A DNA stretch of 64,000 nt from Pseudideonella sakaiensis (GTDB lineage Bacteria > Pseudomonadota > Gammaproteobacteria > Burkholderiales > Burkholderiaceae_C). Made by a program: the position numbers and the translations under genes. Of the stretch, positions 48,685 to 56,683 are shown piece after piece (position 1 is the first letter of the stretch; each line of letters begins with the position of its first letter). Below the pieces are notes generated by a model, which did no database searches, was not told the origin of the DNA, and was given only the letters and a program-made list of their open reading frames with translations. The stretch spans positions 41,968-105,967 of the forward strand of contig NZ_BBYR01000014.1 of the NCBI RefSeq assembly GCF_001293525.1. Reading direction: 5' to 3'.

Positions 48685-50235
48685 ATGCCGGACGCGCCGC
48701 CGCCCGACCCCGTGCCGCCCGGCGACCTGGCCGAGGCCGACGCCTGGCTGCGCCGGCTCACGGCGCCCGAGCTCGAGGCGCTGCAGGATTTCTGCGACCT
48801 GCTGCTGTTCTCGCTGCCCGAGCTCGGCGCGAGCCGCCAGGCCTACGTCGAGCAGCTGGCCGACCCGGCCGCCGGCACGCTGGCGAAGGTCTGGGCCGGC
48901 CTGCTGAACGGGCTGGCCCGCCGGGCGGCCCGCTCGCCCGAGCCGGCGCTGCGCCGCCACGCCGTGCGCGCGCTCGGTGTGGCGCGGCGCAAGCTGGCCC
49001 AGGCCCGCGCGCTGCTCGACGGCGAGAGCGAGGACGGGCCGGAAGCCGTCGCGCCGGCCCGCTGGCCCGGCCCCGACGACGACAGCGACGTCGACCCGGC
49101 CTGGGCCGCCTGCCCTGGCCTGGCCGAGCTGGCCGCGCTGGACGACCGCGAGTTCGTGCTGCGCGGCTACGAGGCCGTGCTCGGCCGCGGCTGCCGGCCC
49201 TCGGAGCTGCAGGACCGGCTCGGCCCGCTCGCCGTCGGCGGCGCCGCGGCCCGGGTGGCGCTGGCCCGCGGCCTGAGCGGCGACCGCCGCGTGCGCGAGG
49301 CCGTCGAGGCCGGCCCCCGCAGCGGCGGCGGCGCCGAGTTCCACGTGATGGGCAGCGGCCGCCTCGTGCGCGTGGCCGACTGGGACGCGCGCCGGCAGCA
49401 GCTGGTGGCCGACCCGGCCGCGGCCGCACCGGTGCCGCCGCCGGCCCTCACGCGCTGGCGGCCGCGCCGCCTCGGCCGCCCGCTGGTCTCCGTCCTCACC
49501 AGCGTCTACCGCGGCGGCGCCTACATCGAGGCCTTCCTCGACAACCTCACCGGCCAGCTCGGCTTCGGCGAGGACATCGAGCTGATCGTCGTCGACGCCG
49601 CGTCGCCCGAGGGCGAGGCCGAGGCGGTGGCCCGCCGCGCGCGCGCCCATCCCTCGATCCGCCTGCTGCGCTGCGAGCGCCCGCTCGGCATCTACGCGGC
49701 CTGGAACCTCGCGCTCGCCGAGGCACGCGGCGACTACCTCACCAACGCCAACGTCGACGACCTGCGCCGCGAAGACTCGATCGCCGTGCAGGCCGCCGCG
49801 CTGGACCGCTGGCCCGAGGTGGACGTGGTCTACCAGGACTTCTTCTACACCATGGACCCGCGCCTGCCCTATGCCGAGGTGGCCGCGCTCGGCTGGCGCA
49901 GCGCGCTGCCCGACGCGCTGAACCCGGAAGTGCAGATGGGCAGCAACCCGCCGCACCACGCGCCGATGTGGCGCGCCCGGCTGCACCGCGACCTCGGCCC
50001 CTTCGACGCCGGCTTCCAGTCCGCCGGCGACTACGAGTTCTGGCTGCGCTGCCTGGCCGCCGGCCGCCGCTTCCGCAAGATCGCCGACCCGCACGCCGTC
50101 TACTTCCAGAACCCCGCCGGCCTGTCCACCCGCCCCGGCAGCCGCGGCCATGCCGAGACCCGCCGCGCGCTGCGCCGCCACGGCCGCCGGCTGCTGGCGC
50201 TGCACGAGACACTGGCGCTCGCCCGCTTTCCCTGA
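48685..50235 (+). CDS. glycosyltransferase family 2 with N-terminal DUF4214-like helical region
   Basis: A 516-residue protein. Residues about 1-265 are helical and include REFVLRGYEAVLGRGCRPSE, a DUF4214-like unit shared with the DUF4214 protein of the same operon. The GT2 catalytic domain starts near residue 270: PLVSVLTSVYRGGAYIEAFL, IELIVVDAASPEGE, LGIYAAWNLALAEARGDYLT, the metal-site region NANVDDLRRED, and QSAGDYEFWLRCLAAGRRF near the end. ATG 48685 lies 10 bases after the methyltransferase stop. Donor sugar unknown; the fused helical region suggests recruitment to a complex. Confidence 0.9.
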   Translation: MPDAPPPDPVPPGDLAEADAWLRRLTAPELEALQDFCDLLLFSLPELGASRQAYVEQLADPAAGTLAKVWAGLLNGLARRAARSPEPALRRHAVRALGVARRKLAQARALLDGESEDGPEAVAPARWPGPDDDSDVDPAWAACPGLAELAALDDREFVLRGYEAVLGRGCRPSELQDRLGPLAVGGAAARVALARGLSGDRRVREAVEAGPRSGGGAEFHVMGSGRLVRVADWDARRQQLVADPAAAAPVPPPALTRWRPRRLGRPLVSVLTSVYRGGAYIEAFLDNLTGQLGFGEDIELIVVDAASPEGEAEAVARRARAHPSIRLLRCERPLGIYAAWNLALAEARGDYLTNANVDDLRREDSIAVQAAALDRWPEVDVVYQDFFYTMDPRLPYAEVAALGWRSALPDALNPEVQMGSNPPHHAPMWRARLHRDLGPFDAGFQSAGDYEFWLRCLAAGRRFRKIADPHAVYFQNPAGLSTRPGSRGHAETRRALRRHGRRLLALHETLALARFP

Positions 50236-50249
50236 GAACCTTCGCCCCC

Positions 50250-52508
50250 ATGACCATGGCCGCACCGCCCGACGCCCGCCCCGTCTCCCTCCACGCCCAG
50301 GACCCGGCGGTGCTGGCCTGGGCCGAGGCGTTCTGCCGCGCGGTGGGCCACCGGGCAGTGGAGGCGGGCGCGCCGGCCGTGCCGGCGCTGCGACCGGAAC
50401 CCGCGGCCAGCGCCGAGGCCGTGGCGGCCGCGGCCACCGCCGCGCCCGAGGCCGGCGCGGCGGCGCCGCTCGGCTGGCTGATCTACACCCCCCCGTCCTG
50501 GGCCGGGCTGCGCGGCGGCGCGGCCGCGCTGCCGGCCTGGGAGGCCGCCCACGCGCCGATGCTGCGCACCGCCACGCTGAACCCGGCGCTGCGCCTCGTC
50601 AACGTGCTGGCGCTGCTGCATGCGCCCGAGGCGCTGGCCGCCCACCTGCTGGACAGCCCGGCCGAGGCGCTGCAACTCGGCCCGCTCACGCTCGAGCGCG
50701 GCACGCTCGGCCCGCTGGCCGCCGAGCTGGCCCCGCGCGGCGGTGACCCGGCCGCGCTGCAGGCCGAGGCCCTCTACCAGTCGCTCGAGGCCATGGCCAG
50801 CCTGGACGGCGAGGCGCTCGGCCTGGCCGCCGCCGAACGCGCCGCGGCCGCGGCCGAACTCCGCGACCTGCGGCAGGCCCTGGCCGACGCGGCGCAGGAG
50901 CGCATGCGCCGCGACGCCGAGCAGGCCGCCGAGGCCGAGCGCGAGGACAGGCTGCTGAAGCTCCAGCTGCACCAGATGCAGCAGGAGCTCGAGGCGCAGC
51001 TGCAGGCCCAGCGCGAGGTCGAACAGCGGCTGCAGGCCGCCGAGCAACAGGGGGCCGCGCAGGCCCAGGCCCGCGACGCCGAACTCGCGGCAGCCCGTGC
51101 CGCCTCGGACGAAGCCGCGCGTGAAGCCGGCCTGCTGCAGGGCCAGCTCCGCCAGGCGCAGGAGGAACTGGCGCTGCAGTGGCAGGCCCAGCGCGACGCG
51201 GTGGAGACGCTGCTGGCCACCAAGGAGGCCCGCGCCGCCGCCGAGGCCGAGCGCGACCAGCACGCGCAGGCGCTGGCCGAGCTGCGCGCCCGGCCGCCGG
51301 TCGACCCCGGCCTGGTGCAGCGGCTGGCCGCGAGCGAGGCCGAGGCGGCGCGCCTGGCGGCCGAGGCCCGCGAGCGCGCGGCCGAGCGCGATGCCGCGCG
51401 GCAGGCCCAGGCCGAGCAGGCCGCCCGCGCCGATCGCCTCGAAGCCGAGCTGCAGCCGCTGCGCGACGCGGCCGCCGCCAGCCAGCAGGAGGCCGACCTG
51501 CTGCTCAGCCAGCTGCACCAGGTGCAGGAAGAGTTCGAGGCGGTGTTCTTCAAGCAGCGCGACGAGGCCCAGCAGGCCCAGGCCGTGGCGCAGGCGCGCG
51601 ATGCGCTGGCGAAGGAGCGCGATGCGCTGCTGGCCGAGCGCACGGCCTGGGCCGGCGAGCGCAAGACCCTGCTCGGCGAGCGCGACGCGGCCCGCCGGGA
51701 GCGCGACGGGCTGGCCACCGAGCGCAAGACGCTGCTCGCCGAACGCACCGCCTGGACGGCCGACCGCGAGAAGCTCGCCCGCGAACTCGCGCAGCGCCGC
51801 GCCGAGGCCGAGGCGCAGCGCGCGCAGCTCGACGGCCAGGTGCAGCAGCTGGCGCAGGAGATCGAGCAGCAGCGCATAGACCGCGCCCTCGCCGCCAGCG
51901 CTGCCGACGAGCGCCTGCAGCAGGCCGAACGCCAGCGCGAGGCGCTGCAGCGCGACGGCGAAGGCCTGCTGCAGCAGGTCCAGCAGCTGCGCGAGGAGCT
52001 CGAGCTCTACTACCGGCGCCACCGCAGCCTGCAGGAGGCCGAGGAGGCCCGCCGGCACCAGCTGCGGCGCCTCCAGGCCCATGCCCATGCGCTGCAGCCC
52101 GACACGCTGCGCATCGACCTGCGCAGCGCCATCGACGGCGATGGCTGGCACGAAGCCGAGCCGGATGGCCGCTGGACCGGCCCGGCGACGAGCAGCCGGC
52201 TGCACCTGCCCGGCCTGGCTGCCGGCGCCTACCACGTGCAGCTCGAGGTCGTCGACGCCCTCGCCCCCGACGTGCTCGACGGCGCTGCGCTCGCCATCGC
52301 CGGCGTGCCGGTGCGGCTCGAGGCGCTCGAACCGGGCCTCCCGGCCCGGCTGATGGGCCTGGTGGAGCTGCCCGACGACGGCGCGCTCGAATGGGAGCTG
52401 CGCCTCGACACGCCGCGCGTGCTCACCCCCCGCGAGACCAGCGGGCTGCCCGATGACCGGCTGCTCGGCCTGCGCGTGCGCAGCCTCGCGCTGACCCGCC
52501 TGGCCTGA
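50250..52508 (+). CDS. large coiled-coil protein with C-terminal beta domain
   Basis: A 752-residue protein with no signal peptide. After an Ala-rich N-terminal region (about 1-180) with [18 protein letters not shown] and [20 protein letters not shown] comes a coiled-coil of about 400 residues (roughly 200-610; heptads such as [18 protein letters not shown] and the repeated [21 protein letters not shown] units). A globular C-terminal part (about 620-752; [54 protein letters not shown]) is beta-rich. The [15 protein letters not shown] unit followed by a [13 protein letters not shown] block occurs in other cell-surface glycan loci. Function unknown; a scaffold or spacer for glycan assembly is plausible. 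It ends 50 bases before the repeat protein. Confidence 0.82.
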   Translation: MTMAAPPDARPVSLHAQDPAVLAWAEAFCRAVGHRAVEAGAPAVPALRPEPAASAEAVAAAATAAPEAGAAAPLGWLIYTPPSWAGLRGGAAALPAWEAAHAPMLRTATLNPALRLVNVLALLHAPEALAAHLLDSPAEALQLGPLTLERGTLGPLAAELAPRGGDPAALQAEALYQSLEAMASLDGEALGLAAAERAAAAAELRDLRQALADAAQERMRRDAEQAAEAEREDRLLKLQLHQMQQELEAQLQAQREVEQRLQAAEQQGAAQAQARDAELAAARAASDEAAREAGLLQGQLRQAQEELALQWQAQRDAVETLLATKEARAAAEAERDQHAQALAELRARPPVDPGLVQRLAASEAEAARLAAEARERAAERDAARQAQAEQAARADRLEAELQPLRDAAAASQQEADLLLSQLHQVQEEFEAVFFKQRDEAQQAQAVAQARDALAKERDALLAERTAWAGERKTLLGERDAARRERDGLATERKTLLAERTAWTADREKLARELAQRRAEAEAQRAQLDGQVQQLAQEIEQQRIDRALAASAADERLQQAERQREALQRDGEGLLQQVQQLREELELYYRRHRSLQEAEEARRHQLRRLQAHAHALQPDTLRIDLRSAIDGDGWHEAEPDGRWTGPATSSRLHLPGLAAGAYHVQLEVVDALAPDVLDGAALAIAGVPVRLEALEPGLPARLMGLVELPDDGALEWELRLDTPRVLTPRETSGLPDDRLLGLRVRSLALTRLA

Positions 52509-52558
52509 ACCCGACGCCCGCCCCGCCGACCGCCTCCCCGCCGTTGCCGCGCCCCACC

Positions 52559-55500
52559 ATGCCGACTGCCGACGACTTCGATTCCTGGCTGGCCGCCCTC
52601 CGCCTGCTGCACCCGCCGCGCCACCTCGCCCACGTGGGCGCCGGCAGCGGCGAGTCCGTCGTGCCCTACGCGCGCTGGGAGCTGCCCGCCGTCACCGCGA
52701 TCGAGGCCCAGCCCGACCGCCTGGCCGCGCTGCGCAGCCGCGCGGCGGGCCGCGCGGGCTGGCGGGTGCTGGAGCAGGTGGTGGCGCCTGCGGCCGGCCC
52801 GGCCGAGTTCTGCACCGCCAGCCAGCCCGAGGAAAGCGGCCTGCTCGACGCCGCGTCGCTCGGCCTCTGGCGCAACCTGAAGCGCCGCGCCAGCGAGCGC
52901 CTGGACGCCGCGCCGCTGGATGCGGCCTTCCCGCCGGCCGGCGGCGACGGCACGCCGCCGCGGCCGGACTGGCTGCTGCTCGACGTGCTCGGCGCCGCCG
53001 CGTGGCTGCCCGGCGCCGCGGCCACGCTGGCCGGCGCCGAGGTGATCGTCGCGCGCGTGGTGCTCGTCGGCACCGGCGCCGCGCTCGACCCGCTGCGCGC
53101 GGAGGCGATGGATGCGCGGCTCGCCCCGCTCGGCTTCGAGCGCGTGGCGGTGGTAGAGGAACGCCACCCGGCGCTCGGCCAGGCGCTCTACTGCCGCCGC
53201 TGGCGGCCCCTCGCCGAGGCTGCGCGGGCAGAGCGTGCGCAGCAGGCGAAGCTGGCGGCGGAGCGCCAGGCGCAGGTCGAGGCGCTGACCAAGCAGCGCG
53301 ACGAAGCTGCGCAAGCGCGCGATGCGCAGATGAAGGCGAAGGACGAGCAGGCGGCGCTGGTGGCGCAGCGCCAGGCCGAGCTGGACAAGCTGAAGGCCGA
53401 GCGCGACCAGCAGGCGAAGCTGGCGGCGGATCGCCAGGCGCAGGTCGAGGCGCTGACGAAGCAGCGCGATGAAGCCGCGCAGGCGCGCGATGCGCAGACG
53501 AAGGCGAAGGACGAGCAGGTGGCGCTGGTGGCGCAGCGCCAGGCTGAGCTGGACAAGCTGAAGGCCGATCGCGACCAGCAGGCGAAGCTGGCGGCGGATC
53601 GCCAGGCGCAGGTCGAGGCGCTGACCAGGCAGCGTGACGAAGCCGCGCAGGCGCGCGATGCGCAGACGAAGGCGAAGGACGAGCAGGCGGCGCTGGTGTC
53701 GCAGCGCCAGGCCGAACTTGACAAGCTGAAGGCCGATCGCGATCAGCAGGCCAAGCTCGCGGCAGATCGCCAGGTGCAGGTCGAGGCGCTGACGAAGCAG
53801 CGCGACGAGGCCGCGAAAGCGCGCGATGCGCAGACGAAGGCGAAGGACGAGCAGGCGGCGCTGGTGGCGCAGCGCCAGGCCGAGCTGGACAAGCTGAAGG
53901 CCGATCGCGACCAGCAGGCCAAGCTCGCAGCGGAGCGCCAGGCGCAGGTCGATGCGCTGACCAAGCAGCGCGACGAGGCTGCGCAGGCGCGGGATGCGCA
54001 GACGAAGGCGAAGGATGAGCAGGCAGCGCTGGTGGCGCAACGCCAGACCGAGCTGGACAAGCTGAAGGCCGATCGCGACCAGCAGGCCAAGCTGGCAGCG
54101 GAGCGCCAGGCGCAGGTCGAGGCGCTGACGAAGCAGCGTGACGAAGCGGCGCAGGCGCGCGATGCGCAGACCAAGGCGAAGGACGAGCAGGCGGCGCTGG
54201 TGGCGCAGCGCCAGGCTGAACTGGACAAGCTGAAGGCCGAGCGTGACCAGCAGGCGAAGCTGGCGGCGGATCGCCAGGCGCAGGTCGAGGCGCTGACCAA
54301 GCAGCGTGACGAAGCCGCGCAGGCGCGCGATGCGCAGACGAAGGCGAAGGACGAGCAGGCAGCGCTGGTGGCGCAGCGCCAGGCTGAACTGGACAAGCTG
54401 AAGGCCGAGCGCGACCAGCAGGCGAAGCTGGCGGCGGATCGCCAGGCGCAGGTCGAGGCGCTGACGAAGCAGCGCGATGAGGCGGCGCAGGCGCGCGACG
54501 AGCAGACGAAGGCGAAGGACGAGCAGGCGGCGCTGGTGGCGCAACGCCAGGCCGAGCTGGACAAGCTGAAGGCCGAGCGGGACCAGCAGGCGAAGCTCGC
54601 GGCGGATCGCCAGGCCCAGGTCGAGGCGCTGACCGAGCAGCGCGACGAGGCCGCCCAGGCGCGCGATGCTCAGACCAAGGCGAAGGACGAGCAGGCGGCG
54701 CTGGTGGTGCAGCGCCAGGCCGAGCTGGACAAGCTGAAGGCCGAGCGAGACCAGCAGGCGAAGCTGGCGGCGGATCGCCAGGCGCAGGTCGAGACGCTGA
54801 CCAAGCAACGCGACGAGGCCGCGCAGGCGCGCGATGCGCAGACCAAGGCGAAGGACGAGCAGGCGGCGCTGGTGGCGCAGCGCCAGGCCGAGCTGGACAA
54901 GCTGAAGGCCGATCGCGATCAGCAGGCCAAGTTGGCGAATGAGCGCCAGGTGCAGTTAGAGAAGCTGTCAACAGAGCGCGACGCGGCAATTCATTCAGTC
55001 ACTCAGTTGACTGAGAGAATGCAAGAACATTCCACTGCGGTGGCGCGCGTTAGCGAGGACGTGAGACAAGTGGCTGAGGAGCAGATCCGAGCTATTCTCC
55101 GGGTGCTCGACGAAATTCGATCTGAAACTACGGGTCGGGCTACAGAAGATTCAAGAACCATTCATGAAGTGCTTGGTCAGTTATTGGATAGATTGAGCGT
55201 TCTCGGCGCACATGATGACGACGCCGAATCCGGATCATTTCTTTTCGAGATTCCACTCTACATGAAGGGCGACTCGTATCAACTGGGCTTTGACTCTCTC
55301 AGAAGGGATGTCCTTCGTGTTGAGAAGGGCGAAATCGCCTTTCAATCGACGGATGACAGGCCAATATACTTGGTCAGTGCCCCCGGTGGAAGCTCTGATA
55401 ATCGACCCTTCCAAGTAGTTTTCCCATTATTGCCTGGAGCTGAGTACGTCCTTTCCGGTCGCATTGCCCGAGAGGGCGGCGGGAGGCCGAACATTTGGAT

Positions 55501-56683
55501 TTATCAGTACGATAGCCATGAGAAGGTAGGGTCCGAGTATGTATCGGTCTCCAACGATGGTTCGTTCGAGTTGTCGTTCAAGGTGCTTGAGAATGCCAGA
55601 TACTGGTCGATTGGGATCCGACTGATTGGGCAAGGACGGCTGGTGGCTGAAAGGTCCCACTTTCGAGTGGAATCGCGGGAAGATCGAAACTGGTTGCGAG
55701 ATAGGAGGCTCCTAGTCGCAGCACTACTTCGACGAGAAGGACTATCTGCAGCCATTCTGCCAAATTTTATTGCGCTGGATAAGGCGATCCACCAACTGTC
55801 AAGCGGTGTCTCTTTTGGAGAGCTTGTTCCGATCGCAACTCGTTGCTTGCAGGAAATTGTCGGGCACAAAGATTCGACCAAGCTAATGGTGTCAGAGTTC
55901 AGGGGGGCGCCGAGAGCCTTAAATATCATGCATGTTGAAGGAGATTACATTCCGACGAAGATGCTTCGAGAGAACCGCTTTTACGAACAGGAATTCTTGG
56001 AGCAGTTTGCTTTGTTTCACTCAAATGACGGCGTGTTCGTCGATGTCGGTGCGAACATCGGAAATCATGCGATTTACTTTGCCGAAGTGATAGGATCCAG
56101 AGTTATTGCATTTGAGCCGCAGCCTCACAATGCCTTGTGCCTGCAGATTAACGCCAATGTTAATCAGTTGTTGCCAAGGATCGAGGTGCACAAGTTTGCG
56201 CTTGGTCGGGAGGTTGGTGAAATCGATTTGGCCATGTCCATCGAGAAAAATTTCGGATCATTTAGTTCGTCGCCGACCTTGAACCCTCTCGCCTCATACG
56301 AAGATGATACGGCGACGCATACTTATTACCGAGTGCCCGTCAGGACGTTAGATGCCGTTATGCAGGCATTTCATCCTGGCGACAAGATCTCAGTGCTAAA
56401 GGTCGATGTAGAGGGCATGGAGATAGACGTCCTCCATGGGGCGGAGGATGTTATTCGGAAGTGGCTTCCGTTTATCGCGTGTGAGTGCTTCAACCACGCC
56501 ACCTTTGGTCGAGTTGATGCGTTCTTGACCCGCTTGGGATACTCGGCTATGGCAATGACGAATGCCACTCCAACCTTTATGTTCTACAACTCAAGCAACG
56601 CATTCCACTTGGCGAAACTGGCGGAGAGGCTGCGACATGACGCGTTGGATGCGGCCAGTAAGAAAAAGGGGTTTAACTCGTGA
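52559..56683 (+). CDS. chimeric methyltransferase-like / coiled-coil repeat / FkbM methyltransferase protein
   Basis: A 1374-residue protein. Residues about 1-215: methyltransferase-like domain (AHVGAGSGESVVPYARWELP, motif I only, DWLLLDVLGAAAWLPG). Residues 229-788: ten 56-residue, eight-heptad coiled-coil repeats (consensus QAQVEALTKQRDEAAQARDA then QTKAKDEQAALVAQRQAELD then KLKAERDQQAKLA). Residues about 800-880: helical region; about 885-1040: beta-rich module (YVLSGRIAREGGGRPNIWIY); about 1150-1320: FkbM methyltransferase (GVFVDVGANIGNHAIYFAEV, SVLKVDVEGMEIDVLHGAED). Base composition and codon use change abruptly from G+C-rich to mixed at about base 54940. ATG 52559 is taken; TTG 52544 is possible. 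The stop overlaps the next gene by four bases. A WbdD-like chain-length ruler and terminator is a hypothesis. Confidence 0.85.
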   Translation: MPTADDFDSWLAALRLLHPPRHLAHVGAGSGESVVPYARWELPAVTAIEAQPDRLAALRSRAAGRAGWRVLEQVVAPAAGPAEFCTASQPEESGLLDAASLGLWRNLKRRASERLDAAPLDAAFPPAGGDGTPPRPDWLLLDVLGAAAWLPGAAATLAGAEVIVARVVLVGTGAALDPLRAEAMDARLAPLGFERVAVVEERHPALGQALYCRRWRPLAEAARAERAQQAKLAAERQAQVEALTKQRDEAAQARDAQMKAKDEQAALVAQRQAELDKLKAERDQQAKLAADRQAQVEALTKQRDEAAQARDAQTKAKDEQVALVAQRQAELDKLKADRDQQAKLAADRQAQVEALTRQRDEAAQARDAQTKAKDEQAALVSQRQAELDKLKADRDQQAKLAADRQVQVEALTKQRDEAAKARDAQTKAKDEQAALVAQRQAELDKLKADRDQQAKLAAERQAQVDALTKQRDEAAQARDAQTKAKDEQAALVAQRQTELDKLKADRDQQAKLAAERQAQVEALTKQRDEAAQARDAQTKAKDEQAALVAQRQAELDKLKAERDQQAKLAADRQAQVEALTKQRDEAAQARDAQTKAKDEQAALVAQRQAELDKLKAERDQQAKLAADRQAQVEALTKQRDEAAQARDEQTKAKDEQAALVAQRQAELDKLKAERDQQAKLAADRQAQVEALTEQRDEAAQARDAQTKAKDEQAALVVQRQAELDKLKAERDQQAKLAADRQAQVETLTKQRDEAAQARDAQTKAKDEQAALVAQRQAELDKLKADRDQQAKLANERQVQLEKLSTERDAAIHSVTQLTERMQEHSTAVARVSEDVRQVAEEQIRAILRVLDEIRSETTGRATEDSRTIHEVLGQLLDRLSVLGAHDDDAESGSFLFEIPLYMKGDSYQLGFDSLRRDVLRVEKGEIAFQSTDDRPIYLVSAPGGSSDNRPFQVVFPLLPGAEYVLSGRIAREGGGRPNIWIYQYDSHEKVGSEYVSVSNDGSFELSFKVLENARYWSIGIRLIGQGRLVAERSHFRVESREDRNWLRDRRLLVAALLRREGLSAAILPNFIALDKAIHQLSSGVSFGELVPIATRCLQEIVGHKDSTKLMVSEFRGAPRALNIMHVEGDYIPTKMLRENRFYEQEFLEQFALFHSNDGVFVDVGANIGNHAIYFAEVIGSRVIAFEPQPHNALCLQINANVNQLLPRIEVHKFALGREVGEIDLAMSIEKNFGSFSSSPTLNPLASYEDDTATHTYYRVPVRTLDAVMQAFHPGDKISVLKVDVEGMEIDVLHGAEDVIRKWLPFIACECFNHATFGRVDAFLTRLGYSAMAMTNATPTFMFYNSSNAFHLAKLAERLRHDALDAASKKKGFNS
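53244..54923 (+). repeat. ten tandem 168-bp coding repeats (56 residues, eight heptads)
   Basis: The segment AGGC(G/C)AAGCT recurs at 53244, 53412, 53580, 53748, 53916, 54084, 54252, 54420, 54588, 54756 and 54924, exactly 168 bases apart, giving ten full units and the start of a degenerate eleventh. The units differ by scattered single bases, mostly synonymous (GCG/GCA, CAG/CAA, GAC/GAT), with a few amino-acid changes (AER/ADR, DAQ/DEQ, EAL/ETL/DAL). 168 bases is divisible by both three and seven codons, so unit gain or loss keeps frame and heptad phase. Confidence 0.97.
54930..54990. other. composition and codon-usage boundary inside an open reading frame
   Basis: Left of about 54930 the gene uses GCG, CTG, CAG and CGC almost only. 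From about 54938 codons such as AAT, TTA, TCA, ACA, ATT and AGA appear at once, and the lower-G+C style continues to about 63.6 kb. The change falls at the last coiled-coil repeat. It marks the likely left edge of an imported segment. Confidence 0.75.

Noticed and set aside
52229..54808. Minus-strand open frames of up to 859 codons over the repeat array
   Set aside because: They repeat simply because the coding repeats do; amino-acid content is Arg/Leu/Ser/Ala/Cys rich and without fold signals. The plus-strand coiled-coil is the real product.
53244..54923. CRISPR array
   Set aside because: The repeats are head-to-tail without spacers, lie in an open reading frame, and vary by synonymous changes.
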